Both the position numbers and the translations under genes were made by a program. Under the pieces are notes generated by a model. It saw only the letters and a list, made by a program, of their open reading frames with translations. It had not been told where the DNA came from and made no database searches. Of a stretch of DNA of 47,844 nucleotides, positions 13,709-21,753 are shown piece by piece. Source of the DNA: a virus; IMG/VR virus record IMGVR_UViG_3300020171_000043, positions 1 through 47,844 of that record, one strand, 5' to 3'. Positions within the stretch are counted from its first letter, which is position 1, and each line of letters begins with the position of its first letter.

Positions 13709-13741
13709 AATCGCCTCCTTCCTTTTTGCATAGTTTTATTT

Positions 13742-13855
13742 TTAAAAAATTAATAAAGTTATAAATGTACCGATTACTCCGGCAATAAATCCGAACGCAT
13801 AGCTTTCATATTTTACGCGCTCCATTCTTTCGCTTGTTGTTAAGAATGTTTCCAT
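13742..13855 (-). CDS. Small membrane protein
   Basis: A 37-residue protein with a polar N-terminus (METFLTTSERMERVKYESY) and one hydrophobic segment (AFGFIAGVIGTFITLLIF). It resembles small phage membrane regulators but has no diagnostic feature. Confidence 0.45.
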   Translation of the reverse strand: METFLTTSERMERVKYESYAFGFIAGVIGTFITLLIF

Positions 13856-13877
13856 TTTTTTATTTTAATGATTAAAC

Positions 13878-13906
13878 TTGACAAAATTAAATTATAAGAG
13901 TATACT
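13878..13906 (+). promoter_or_regulatory. Second rightward promoter in the leftward block
   Basis: A perfect TTGACA (13878-13883), a 17-base spacer and TATACT (13901-13906). It points into the 3' end of the leftward gene at 13911, again antisense. Confidence 0.5.
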
Positions 13907-13910
13907 GTAA

Positions 13911-14159
13911 TTATTCAGGTAATAATTTTACATAAATTTTATTATAGCTATCTACCCAAATCCCTCTCCTTGTATTTCTCGGCTTCATTGCCATTAGTTT
14001 TTTATCCGCGTTGCTCCATACCAATCGACCTTTTATAGGTTTTGAAACTCCGCCGAAAATATCTCCGGTAGTATCAGAAATGAATTCTATTTTGCGACCA
14101 TTCAGACTTTCATCATCGCTAATTTTGTAAAATCCTTCTTTATTAAGTTTTTCAATCAT
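13911..14159 (-). CDS. Hypothetical protein of the leftward block
   Basis: An 82-residue, mostly beta-type protein (GFYKISDDESLNGRKIEFISDTTGDIFGGV, GRLVWSNADKKLMAMKPRNTRRGIWV). Its start overlaps the upstream gene's stop by 4 bases (ATGA-type), so the pair is coupled. Family unknown. Confidence 0.5.
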   Translation of the reverse strand: MIEKLNKEGFYKISDDESLNGRKIEFISDTTGDIFGGVSKPIKGRLVWSNADKKLMAMKPRNTRRGIWVDSYNKIYVKLLPE

Positions 14160-14437
14160 TGCGTTTTTTTTTCTGTTGATAATAGCCCGCCGGAATAATA
14201 CACGAATGTTTTTAAGCCGTTTTTTTCCTCTTTTGATAACTTCAGCTTTATTGCTTTTTCCACATAATTGACGCGCGTATCAAGATAATATCCTTTTTCT
14301 TTATCGTCAGCTATCGGCTTATGGATAGAATGGATTTCTTTAAAATACGGTATTTCTCCAAGTTTTCCATCTCTTTCCGCTTTATGAAGCGCCGAATGAT
14401 CAAACTTAACTAAAGCTTCGTTGATTGTCATATACAT
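14156..14437 (-). CDS. Hypothetical protein of the leftward block
   Basis: A 93-residue helical protein (INEALVKFDHSALHKAERDGKLGEIPYFKEIHS). An in-frame ATG at 14431 is a possible alternative start, two codons later. No family recognised. Its end is coupled to the 13911 gene. Confidence 0.5.
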   Translation of the reverse strand: MYMTINEALVKFDHSALHKAERDGKLGEIPYFKEIHSIHKPIADDKEKGYYLDTRVNYVEKAIKLKLSKEEKNGLKTFVYYSGGLLSTEKKTQ

Positions 14438-14475
14438 ATTTTATTGTTATTATAAGCATTTAATAAATTTAATAA

Positions 14476-14661
14476 TTATAATTCTGTATTACCTGTTTTT
14501 TCAACAGAAACATTTAATTCTTTTAACACCTCTTCAACTCTAACAATAAATTCTTTTATTGTAGGAAAATCAGAAGCCCCAAAATTTTCTATAACCCTTG
14601 CATATTTTTTTACATTACCTTCTGCAATAAAATTTATATTGAGTGTTATAGTCTTAATCAT
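14476..14661 (-). CDS. First gene of the leftward block
   Basis: A 61-residue protein (MIKTITLNINFIAEGNVKKYARVIENFG, IKEFIVRVEEVLKELNVSVEKT), beta then helix, so possibly a small DNA- or RNA-binding fold. GGAGGTG lies 6 bases before ATG. It is closest to the leftward promoter at 14702-14729, so it is the best candidate for a regulator of this block. Confidence 0.55.
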   Translation of the reverse strand: MIKTITLNINFIAEGNVKKYARVIENFGASDFPTIKEFIVRVEEVLKELNVSVEKTGNTEL

Positions 14662-14701
14662 ATTTTCACCTCCAATCTTTTGTTATCTTATTATAATGTT
14701 A

Positions 14702-14757
14702 ATTATAGCATATACATTATATAATGCAATAGCTAGAATATAGTATAATGTGGATAA
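14702..14757 (-). promoter_or_regulatory. Leftward promoter with DnaA-type box
   Basis: On the minus strand TTATCCACA (14757-14749) is followed by TTGCAT (14729-14724), a 16-base spacer and TGcTATAAT (14707-14702). It would start RNA near 14695 for the leftward block. It has the same elements as the rightward DnaA-box promoters. The stretch 14758-14866 carries a GCTTGC/GCAAGC hairpin and the leader of the next rightward gene. Confidence 0.65.
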
Positions 14758-14866
14758 CTTTTTACCGCTTGCGTTAATAGAAAGCAAGCTACATTATATC
14801 AAGTTATCAATTTAAACGCCCTATAAGTCAATATAAACGCAAGAAAAAAAGCAAATCATCAATTTT

Positions 14867-15394
14867 ATGTCCAAAACATACAAAGTTAAGATAAAGGCCC
14901 TGGAAGTATTATCTCCGGAAAAACAAAACGCAATCAAGAAAATAAATAAATCAGTTTTTAAAAGAAGTATTGAAAACGGCTTGCAACTAAAACAAGCTCA
15001 AACAATAAATGATTACTTATTAAATCCCGAAACCAAAGGCAACATAACAGCAAGTTATTTATTAAATCATAAATCAACGCAAGGATCAGCCGATAGTTTA
15101 GCTAGTAGAATGTTAGACAATGTAAAAGTGATTAAAACCATAGAAGAAGTATTAGTAGATAACGATATAACTAAAAATTCAATAATACAAACACACAAAC
15201 AAATACAATCAGAAGCTTTAGCAGACAAGGATTTTACAAACGCCAGAGAAACTAACAGAGACTTTATGAAGATTACCGGCATACTCAAAAACGACAATAC
15301 AACGCCAATCATAGCCGTCCAAGTAGTCAATAATATCAATAATATGCAACCGGAAGAGATAGACAACACATTAAACGAATTATTAAAAGAATAA
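14867..15394 (+). CDS. terS: Terminase small subunit-like protein
   Basis: A 175-residue protein. The segment KSTQGSADSLASRMLDNVKVIKTIEEVLVDNDIT follows the pattern of small terminases, where an N-terminal helix-turn-helix for pac/cos binding precedes the oligomer core. The C-terminus is Asn/Glu-rich. It lies just before a large non-coding stretch and the large subunit, the usual order. The call depends on pattern and context. Confidence 0.65.
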   Translation: MSKTYKVKIKALEVLSPEKQNAIKKINKSVFKRSIENGLQLKQAQTINDYLLNPETKGNITASYLLNHKSTQGSADSLASRMLDNVKVIKTIEEVLVDNDITKNSIIQTHKQIQSEALADKDFTNARETNRDFMKITGILKNDNTTPIIAVQVVNNINNMQPEEIDNTLNELLKE

Positions 15395-15870
15395 AACCGC
15401 TAAGATTAGCCATTAAAAAAACAGGAAAACACACAAAAACAACCCTGCAATTAAGTCTTTGCCGGCCCGTGCCAAGGTAGCATTTAATGGCTAATATAAG
15501 CCAAATTAAAAAAGAGACAAAAGAGGTAAAAAACTAGATAATTAAACATAACATCCGCAAGGAATACCCGCGCAAGTAAAAGCTACCAATACGCGCCACG
15601 CTAGCCCACAAGGGAGGCGGACAACCAACCAATGCGGCTAATCGCCCCGAGTGAATACAACGGGGGTAATAGATAATAGATATAGTGTTATGATAGGTTA
15701 TCGCTTACAATTTAAGAATGTAAAAACACAAGGGGGCACTGTAGATAATCGCGTTAAGCAGGTTAGACGATTAGGCAAGGTGGCAGGTAGGGGGTGTATA
15801 GCCCCGCTATTGGTGGAATATAATTATATGGTCTACCAGAAAAATTTTTATATATTTCTACACCTACCCT
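15395..15870 (+). ncRNA. Large structured non-coding RNA candidate
   Basis: Nearly 500 bases between terS and terL lack a convincing gene, are GC-richer than their surroundings and show many stems. ATTAGCCATTAAA (15405-15417) pairs perfectly with 15483-15495. CCCCG/CGGGG pairs at 15645-15649 and 15661-15665. GTGTT/AACAC (15685-15689, 15725-15729) encloses TTACA/TGTAA. GGGG/CCCC pairs at 15791-15794 and 15802-15805. Large ornate phage RNAs such as GOLLD and ROOL lie in comparable places, but membership cannot be judged by eye. A packaging site could also be embedded. Just after it, AAAAATTTTTATA occurs twice (15840, 15873), 33 bases apart. Confidence 0.55.
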
Positions 15871-15900
15871 ACAAAAATTTTTATAATATTTTCACAGCCC

Positions 15901-15928
15901 TTGACAAAACCTTTTAAAGTGTTATAAT
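15901..15928 (+). promoter_or_regulatory. Promoter of the packaging and head operon
   Basis: TTGACA (15901-15906), a 16-base spacer and TGtTATAAT (-10 at 15923-15928), the best match to consensus in the window. The predicted start is near 15935, 75 bases before terL. Confidence 0.75.
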
Positions 15929-16009
15929 AAAATCAATGATAAATCTTATTCACATCTTATTTACATAGCAGTCATTTATTTGATATGCTTTTTTTATGAA
16001 AACAATTGA

Positions 16010-17569
16010 ATGTTTATAATTCCCAAAGACTTAGATGAAAATAAAAAAGCCAGATTGAAATTCTTGGATACGGCCAGAAGCAAACCCACTATCAGAGCAA
16101 TGTTGTTGAGAAAGTGCAAAGAAGACATACTGTTCTTTATAAATATGTTCTGCTGGACTTATGACCCGCGCGAGAGTAATCCCCACTTACCCTTCATTCT
16201 TTACCCTAGACAGGAAGAATTTATCCTAAAGCTAGAAGACTGTTTAAAACGAAGTCGGACAGGCGAAAAGATTAACCTGTTAATTGATAAACCCAGAGGC
16301 GTGGGAGCGACTTTTACTTTTATGATATGGCTTTTGCATAAGTATCTGTTCACTGAGTTCTCGGCTCGTATCGGTTCAAGGAAGGAAGACTATGTCGATA
16401 AGAAGGGCGATAATGACACTTTATTCTACAAACTTGACTATAATCTTGAAAAGTTGCCTAACTGGATGTTAGACGGATACAATTCTACCGAACATAGGGC
16501 TTCAATGCTTCTGAAGCATTCTAAGACTAATTCTACAATAACAGGCGAGAGTTCTAATCCTAACTTTGGCAGAGGCGGCAGGCGTTCGGTGATAGGATTT
16601 GATGAAATGGGATTTTGGGAGACTGCCAGAAGCGCTTGGGAGTCGGCAGGCGAGAGTACTAATTTCCGAGTCGCAATGAGCACCCCTCCCGAAGACGGCA
16701 GGGACTCACACTGGTATAAGCTAATTAACGGCACAAGAGGCAAGGTTGAACGATTTGACTTTGATTGGAATGATGTGCCTAAACGAGATGATAAATGGTT
16801 GCAAGAGGCTAAAGAAAATAAGTCAGACGAAGAATTTGCCCGTGAAGTTATGAAGTCGTTTGACGGTAGCACCGAAGGCAAGGTCTATTCCAACGATATG
16901 AGACTCACTAAGATAGAAGAATTCGAGTATAACCCCGCTCTTCCGCTCTTTGTCAGTATCGATAACGGACTGGATGGCACGGCTTTTATTTGGTATCAGA
17001 AGGACACTAAAACAGGACTAATTTACGCCATAGATTGCTATCAGAACTCTAACTACGATATAGGTTTTTATATGCCGTTTGTAGGACATCCGATAGTCAG
17101 CGCCTATCAATATACAGAGTATGATCTGGAGAATATCGAAAGACACAAAGCTTGGAGAAGAGACATAATTTTCTGCGGAGACCCCGCTATCAAGCAAAGA
17201 CACGACAATACCGGAGAAAGCGCGCTGGATGTGCTTCAGAACAAGTATTTCATTTACATTCAACATAAAGACTGGGCAGGAAGGAAGTGGACTGACCTGA
17301 GAGATTTGACCAAACCCGTCTTCAGAAAACTCACCATTCACCCCCGATGTGAAATGCTTATCTACGCCCTGCGAAACGCTCGGTATCCCCGCAAAAGAGA
17401 AGGTAGCGAGGCGGTGCAAGCTCCTCTGAAGCCTATACACGATGGGACGAGTCACGCAAGAAGCGCTCACGAATATTTTTGCGACAACTTCGCTAATTAC
17501 ACCCCTTATTTTAGTTCAGAAGAACTACAGGAACAGAAGGAAGACTTTAATCGATTTAGTGTCTTTTAG
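16010..17569 (+). CDS. terL: Terminase large subunit
   Basis: A 519-residue protein with the two-domain terminase layout. The ATPase domain has a variant Walker A, DKPRGVGATF (residues 93-102), where the usual final G-K-S/T is G-A-T, and a Walker B-like VIGFDEMGFW (194-203) with the DE pair. The nuclease domain begins at FVSIDNGLDGTAF (about 314-326, first acidic metal ligand), with a second acidic site in IFCGDPAIKQRHD. It powers DNA packaging through the portal. The start at 16010 follows a promoter and leader; upstream ATGs give only a seven-codon frame. The altered P-loop is the only unusual point. Confidence 0.9.
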   Translation: MFIIPKDLDENKKARLKFLDTARSKPTIRAMLLRKCKEDILFFINMFCWTYDPRESNPHLPFILYPRQEEFILKLEDCLKRSRTGEKINLLIDKPRGVGATFTFMIWLLHKYLFTEFSARIGSRKEDYVDKKGDNDTLFYKLDYNLEKLPNWMLDGYNSTEHRASMLLKHSKTNSTITGESSNPNFGRGGRRSVIGFDEMGFWETARSAWESAGESTNFRVAMSTPPEDGRDSHWYKLINGTRGKVERFDFDWNDVPKRDDKWLQEAKENKSDEEFAREVMKSFDGSTEGKVYSNDMRLTKIEEFEYNPALPLFVSIDNGLDGTAFIWYQKDTKTGLIYAIDCYQNSNYDIGFYMPFVGHPIVSAYQYTEYDLENIERHKAWRRDIIFCGDPAIKQRHDNTGESALDVLQNKYFIYIQHKDWAGRKWTDLRDLTKPVFRKLTIHPRCEMLIYALRNARYPRKREGSEAVQAPLKPIHDGTSHARSAHEYFCDNFANYTPYFSSEELQEQKEDFNRFSVF

Positions 17570-17581
17570 TTTAATAAACCT

Positions 17582-17818
17582 ATGCCAAGAGGAGTATATA
17601 AAAGAACAGAAAATACAAGAAATAAAATGAGTGAATCTAAAAAAAGATATTTTACCAATGGTGGTCTTTCCTCTAGGGGAATGTTAGGAAAGAAACAGTC
17701 AGAAAAACAAAAGAAGAAAATGAGTGAAGTGCATAAAGGTAAAAAACTTTCCAAGATTACAATAGAAAAAATTAAAAAAAATCATATAAGAATGACTGGA
17801 AAAAGACATTCTGATTAG
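17582..17818 (+). CDS. NUMOD3-only relic of a homing endonuclease
   Basis: A 78-residue protein made of NUMOD3-type motifs (RNKMSESKKRYF, SEKQKKKMSEVHKGKKLSK), which in homing nucleases bind DNA. No HNH or GIY-YIG catalytic domain remains. It is wedged between terL and the portal gene, a common invasion point. It is best read as a C-terminally truncated homing endonuclease that has lost nuclease activity; it could still bind DNA. Confidence 0.65.
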   Translation: MPRGVYKRTENTRNKMSESKKRYFTNGGLSSRGMLGKKQSEKQKKKMSEVHKGKKLSKITIEKIKKNHIRMTGKRHSD

Positions 17819-17837
17819 TATTTTTTAATAAAAATTT

Positions 17838-19736
17838 ATGGAAAAAGAAGAATTTAAAGTGATAAAATATTCAGGTGAAGAATTGGAACTTATTTCCGAA
17901 GACAAAAAGAAACTTACTTTAGCTAGAGACCAAAAAGAAAGTCCTCATAACGAGCTGGATGGGATGACCTATACGCAGTATCACGAGTCTAATGAGAAAG
18001 CGGCCAATACTTTTATCGAACCAAAGAAAGACAAATACGACAATAACTTTCAAAGCGGAACTATACGAACTAAAATCAGGGGACTTCTTACCGCCGCCAA
18101 CTCAATGAACTATTCTCCCGATGTGTCGGCGTGGGACACGGATATGTTCGAGATTAACAAATTGGGAAACGCCATTGAACACATTATTTACAAAACTGAA
18201 GAATTGGAAGTCGACGAAGAAAAGAAAATAATCCGAGAATGGGAACTCTTAAAACACGGAGATATTTTCATCGAAGAAGTGCTTGCCGAAAAGAGCGCCA
18301 TTAAAAAAATACTCTCCAAGAAATTCGAAGGCAAGATAGCAAAGATATGGACTGAGAAATTCATCTCGCTGCCTGCAATGCCCGAAAGAAACATCATTAA
18401 CGGTTTGGGTATGTTTTTGGGCGATATTCGCCAGCCGAAATTCTCAAGACAGCCGTTTATATTTACGGCCGAAGTAATGCCCTATTCATCCGCCGAAGCG
18501 ATATTCGGAAAATGGGACAGGTGGAAATATGTGCCTAAAAAGTTGGTCAGAAACGAAGCAACCCAAAACGATGTGAGTTATGGCTGGAACATCACCGATG
18601 TCGGACAAGATGAAGTTGAGATAATCCGAAAACAAGAAAAATCTACTGAAGGAAATACTTATACGATTTACATAAATGGAATTTTAATGACTCCTGTCGG
18701 ACTTCCGTTTTTGTGGAAGTGGGACGACTACAATATAATTCATCAAGGACTTGAACCTATTTCGACTAACTTCGCTTATCATAAAAGCATACCGGCAGTT
18801 CTTAAAACCGATGTGGCTATCTATGACGAAACTTTGAGGGATATGGTGACTCTCAATAAGAAAGCACTTAATCCCGCCAGAGCCAATCTTACGGGAAGAA
18901 TACTCTCCTCTAAAATCTTTATGCCTTATTCCGTTACCAGCGGAATTAACCCCAGTCAAGTTCCTCTTATGGACGCAAACTCGGCTCAAGGAGTTTCCAA
19001 TTCAATGGTAATGATGTTGGACAAGATAGAACAGATTAACAATTTGAACACAGTTGATAACCAGTTTGCAGGACAAAGACAAGGACAAAGAGAAATGACC
19101 GCCACGCAAGTTCTTCAGAATAAAGCGCAAGCCGATAAGAGCGTGGGTATAATTATGAAGATGATGAGTTTAATGGAATTTAAACTCTCGTGGTTAAGAC
19201 TCTTCAACATTCTTGAGAATTGGTTTAATCCCATTGATACCGAGATTGACGAAGCCAGAGATATGCTGAAAAATAAGTATCGAACCGTCACCAGAGAAGT
19301 CCCTATAGAAGGAAAAGGACTTGGAAATGTAATGGTAATGCCAACCGATGAGATGATGACAATGGACGAACAGGTTTCAATGGAAGACCGTCTAACCAAA
19401 GAAAGCGGAAAACCCACCAGAATAATCCTGCTTAATTTAAAAGAACTTAATTGGTCTAAAATAATCTGGCAAATAATAATCAGACCGCGCGAAAAGAATA
19501 ACAGCGAGATTGCGAAGTTGATGACAGAAAGATTTATGGCAGGACTTGCGTTTTTCGGACCGACGGTAAATATGGGAAGGGTGCAAGAGAAATATGCCGG
19601 AGTATGGGAAGAAGATCCTCGCAAATTATTTATGGATAATTCAACCGCTCAAATTCCTTCTCCGAATAACGCAAGTCAAACTCCGAATATTCCTCAACCA
19701 AGCAACATATTAAACGGTAATCCTTTATTAAAGTAA
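17838..19736 (+). CDS. Portal protein
   Basis: A 632-residue protein directly after terL, which is the portal position, and of suitable length. Features include an N-terminal polar segment, a long central region with alternating aromatic and charged residues (IREWELLKHGDIFIEEVL, AEVMPYSSAEAIFGKWDRW), a QGQREMTATQVLQNKAQ segment like the crown/stem helix of portals (about residues 410-440), and a disordered Pro/Asn-rich tail. The portal forms the dodecameric DNA channel. Assignment is by size, order and general pattern. Confidence 0.7.
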   Translation: MEKEEFKVIKYSGEELELISEDKKKLTLARDQKESPHNELDGMTYTQYHESNEKAANTFIEPKKDKYDNNFQSGTIRTKIRGLLTAANSMNYSPDVSAWDTDMFEINKLGNAIEHIIYKTEELEVDEEKKIIREWELLKHGDIFIEEVLAEKSAIKKILSKKFEGKIAKIWTEKFISLPAMPERNIINGLGMFLGDIRQPKFSRQPFIFTAEVMPYSSAEAIFGKWDRWKYVPKKLVRNEATQNDVSYGWNITDVGQDEVEIIRKQEKSTEGNTYTIYINGILMTPVGLPFLWKWDDYNIIHQGLEPISTNFAYHKSIPAVLKTDVAIYDETLRDMVTLNKKALNPARANLTGRILSSKIFMPYSVTSGINPSQVPLMDANSAQGVSNSMVMMLDKIEQINNLNTVDNQFAGQRQGQREMTATQVLQNKAQADKSVGIIMKMMSLMEFKLSWLRLFNILENWFNPIDTEIDEARDMLKNKYRTVTREVPIEGKGLGNVMVMPTDEMMTMDEQVSMEDRLTKESGKPTRIILLNLKELNWSKIIWQIIIRPREKNNSEIAKLMTERFMAGLAFFGPTVNMGRVQEKYAGVWEEDPRKLFMDNSTAQIPSPNNASQTPNIPQPSNILNGNPLLK

Positions 19737-20092
19737 TGATAAAAGAAATTTCAGATTATTTATTTAAAAAATCAGTTTTGCTTCTTAACCGACATCAGTT
19801 AAGTTCTATAAATTTGGAGGACTTAAAAGAAACTTTTACTGAGGATAAAATCAGGGAAGAGAACGCCAAGATAGCGAATGTATTTCCGATACTGGAAAGA
19901 AAAATTAAACTGGCTCTTAAAAAAGAAATAGACTTCATCGCAAGGAACAGTATGAACGAACAACAAATCTACTTCGGTCGAGGTGGAATAAATTTCGCCG
20001 ATTTGTTGCTAGAAGATTTTGAGTTAATGAGAAATGCTCACATAGAAACCACTAAACCAAAAGAAGATTTTAATAAATTTAAAATATTATAA
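19736..20092 (+). CDS. Hypothetical protein between portal and scaffold
   Basis: A 118-residue helical protein. Its ATG overlaps the portal stop (TAATG), so expression is coupled. A head-completion or portal-assembly role is likely only from position. Confidence 0.6.
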   Translation: MIKEISDYLFKKSVLLLNRHQLSSINLEDLKETFTEDKIREENAKIANVFPILERKIKLALKKEIDFIARNSMNEQQIYFGRGGINFADLLLEDFELMRNAHIETTKPKEDFNKFKIL

Positions 20093-20093
20093 A

Positions 20094-20345
20094 ATGTTCA
20101 ATGCCCAATATTATTCAGATAAAAAGACAAAATTATCCAACGAATTGATTAAGAAAATGGAAAGCACTTTAATCAATATTGGAAATCATCTCAATGAATA
20201 TACCAATGAGAAAAATAAATTCAACGAAGAGATGACAGAAATACAAAACATAGAAAAAGAAAACGCAGACAAACCAAAAGTAGAAACAAAGACTGAACCA
20301 AAAGTCGAAGAGAAAGTCGAAGAGAAAACTGAAGAAACTAAATAA
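20094..20345 (+). CDS. Charged helical protein
   Basis: An 83-residue protein with a coiled-coil first half and a Lys/Glu repeat tail (KVETKTEPKVEEKVEEKTEETK). It starts one base after its neighbour. It may be a small scaffold or capsid-internal factor; that is inferred from composition and place. Confidence 0.55.
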   Translation: MFNAQYYSDKKTKLSNELIKKMESTLINIGNHLNEYTNEKNKFNEEMTEIQNIEKENADKPKVETKTEPKVEEKVEEKTEETK

Positions 20346-20359
20346 CTAACTATTACAAA

Positions 20360-20959
20360 ATGTCACCAGTAAAGTTAAAAAACGAAGAGGGAGAAGAATT
20401 TGATGTTCTCACTAATGAGGAAATAGAAACTCAAAAGAATGAGGCTATTGAATTGGCAAAACAAGATTACGAGGCGGAAAAAGAAACTCTTAACAGAGAA
20501 CTCGCCGAAGCCAAAGAAGCACTCGCCAAGACAGGAGATAAAGATTATAATTTCAGTCAATTAAGAAAAACAGTTGATGGATTAAAAGCCTCAAAGGAAA
20601 CTTTGGAAAAAACTTTTACATCAGAATTGTCTAATCTTAAAAAATCTTTATCGGAAAAAACAATCAACGGTTTTATCAAAGAAGAGTCCGGCGGAGATGC
20701 GGATCTGGAAAAGAAACTCAGATTTCATTACGATAAAACTCTCGCCAGTATGCCGGCAGAAACCGAAGAGGATATACGAACCAGAGTAAAGAGCGCGTCA
20801 TTATTGGAAGGTCGAACCAATACAAACAGTTCTTTTATTTCATCGGCAGGGTCGGGAAATGTTAAAATAAAAACCGAGAAACTCACTCAAGACCAACAAG
20901 ACCTCGCCAATAAAATGGGTGTCTCGCAAGAAGATATTAAAAAATATTCGAAACAATAA
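20360..20959 (+). CDS. Scaffolding protein
   Basis: A 199-residue acidic protein with a long coiled coil (residues about 20-100, repeated KE-rich heptads), a folded middle and a C-terminal KLTQDQQDLANKMGVSQEDIKKYSKQ helix pair. Scaffolds of HK97-fold phages look like this: coiled coil then a capsid-binding C-terminal helix-loop-helix, placed before the major capsid gene. Its 3' end was rebuilt by an HNH insertion: the last 36 bases recur after the insertion at 21705-21740. Confidence 0.65.
   Translation: MSPVKLKNEEGEEFDVLTNEEIETQKNEAIELAKQDYEAEKETLNRELAEAKEALAKTGDKDYNFSQLRKTVDGLKASKETLEKTFTSELSNLKKSLSEKTINGFIKEESGGDADLEKKLRFHYDKTLASMPAETEEDIRTRVKSASLLEGRTNTNSSFISSAGSGNVKIKTEKLTQDQQDLANKMGVSQEDIKKYSKQ
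20921..20956 (+). repeat. Duplicated scaffold 3' end, copy 1
   Basis: The 36 bases at 20921-20956 match 21705-21740 at 33 of 36 positions and both encode VSQEDIKKYSK. Copy 1 closes the functional scaffold gene. Copy 2 lies beyond the HNH gene and is fused to its end. This is a footprint of homing insertion that restored the host gene. Confidence 0.8.
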
Positions 20960-20966
20960 TATTAAA

Positions 20967-21740
20967 ATGACGGAAGAGCATAAAACAAAAATAAGTCTCG
21001 CAAATAAAGGTAGAAAATTATCAAAAGAAACAAAGATAAAAATGAGTATTGCTCATAAAGGGAAAAAATTCTCAGAAGAACATAAAAGAAAAATAGGAGA
21101 ATATAAACTTAAAAACCCTGTAAGATATTGGTTAGGTAAAAAAAGACTAGATATTTCTAATAATATGAAAAATAGAATTATTTCATTAGAAACTAGAACA
21201 AAAATGAGTAATTCAAAAAAAGGTAAGAAATATCATTTAGGTTATAAAGCTTCAAGTGAAACTATAAAAAAATTAAGAGAATCGCACTTAGGTTATAAAC
21301 AAACTGAAGAAACTAAAAGAAAAATAGGTTTAGCAAGTAAGGGAAATAAATATTGTTTAGGAAAACATCCATCTTTAGAATCTAGAATTAGAATGAGTTT
21401 AAGTAGAAAAGGTAAAAGAAGTCATTTATGGAAAGGAGGTATAAATTTAATAAATGACACAATTAGAAAATCTATAGAAACAAGATTATGGCGTGAAGCA
21501 GTATTTGCTAGAGATAATTGGACTTGCCAGAAGACAAAAATAAAGGGTTGCAAATTACATCCACATCATATTCAAAATTTTGCTCAATATCCCGAACTAA
21601 GATTTGCTATCGATAATGGGATTACTTTATCAGAAAAATCTCATATGGAATTTCATAAAAAATATGGATATAGAAACAACACTAAACAACAAATAGAAGA
21701 ATTCGTCTCGCAGGAAGATATTAAAAAATATTCTAAATAA
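20967..21740 (+). CDS. NUMOD3-HNH homing endonuclease in the scaffold gene
   Basis: A 257-residue protein. Residues 1-150 contain several NUMOD3 motifs (TEEHKTKISLANKGRKLSKETK, SEEHKRKIGEY). A HLWKGGINLINDTIRK segment leads to the HNH domain (WREAVFARDNWTCQKTKIKGCKLHPHHIQNF...LRFAIDNGITL). The second knuckle reads LSEKSH rather than the usual LCxxCH, so one zinc pair appears lost. ATG 20967 is preferred to the upstream 20919. Its C-terminus, VSQEDIKKYSK, is the old end of the scaffold gene read in the same frame, evidence of insertion at the scaffold 3' end. Confidence 0.85.
   Translation: MTEEHKTKISLANKGRKLSKETKIKMSIAHKGKKFSEEHKRKIGEYKLKNPVRYWLGKKRLDISNNMKNRIISLETRTKMSNSKKGKKYHLGYKASSETIKKLRESHLGYKQTEETKRKIGLASKGNKYCLGKHPSLESRIRMSLSRKGKRSHLWKGGINLINDTIRKSIETRLWREAVFARDNWTCQKTKIKGCKLHPHHIQNFAQYPELRFAIDNGITLSEKSHMEFHKKYGYRNNTKQQIEEFVSQEDIKKYSK
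21705..21740 (+). repeat. Duplicated scaffold 3' end, copy 2
   Basis: The original end of the scaffold gene, now read as the C-terminus of the HNH protein. Three silent or near-silent differences from copy 1 indicate that the sequences have drifted or that the element brought its own version. Confidence 0.8.
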
Positions 21741-21753
21741 TTAAAATAAATAA

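Noticed and set aside
15651-15917. An 88-codon frame inside the structured terS-terL spacer
   Set aside because: It starts with GTG, has no leader, mixed composition and overlaps several strong stems. The RNA explanation is better.
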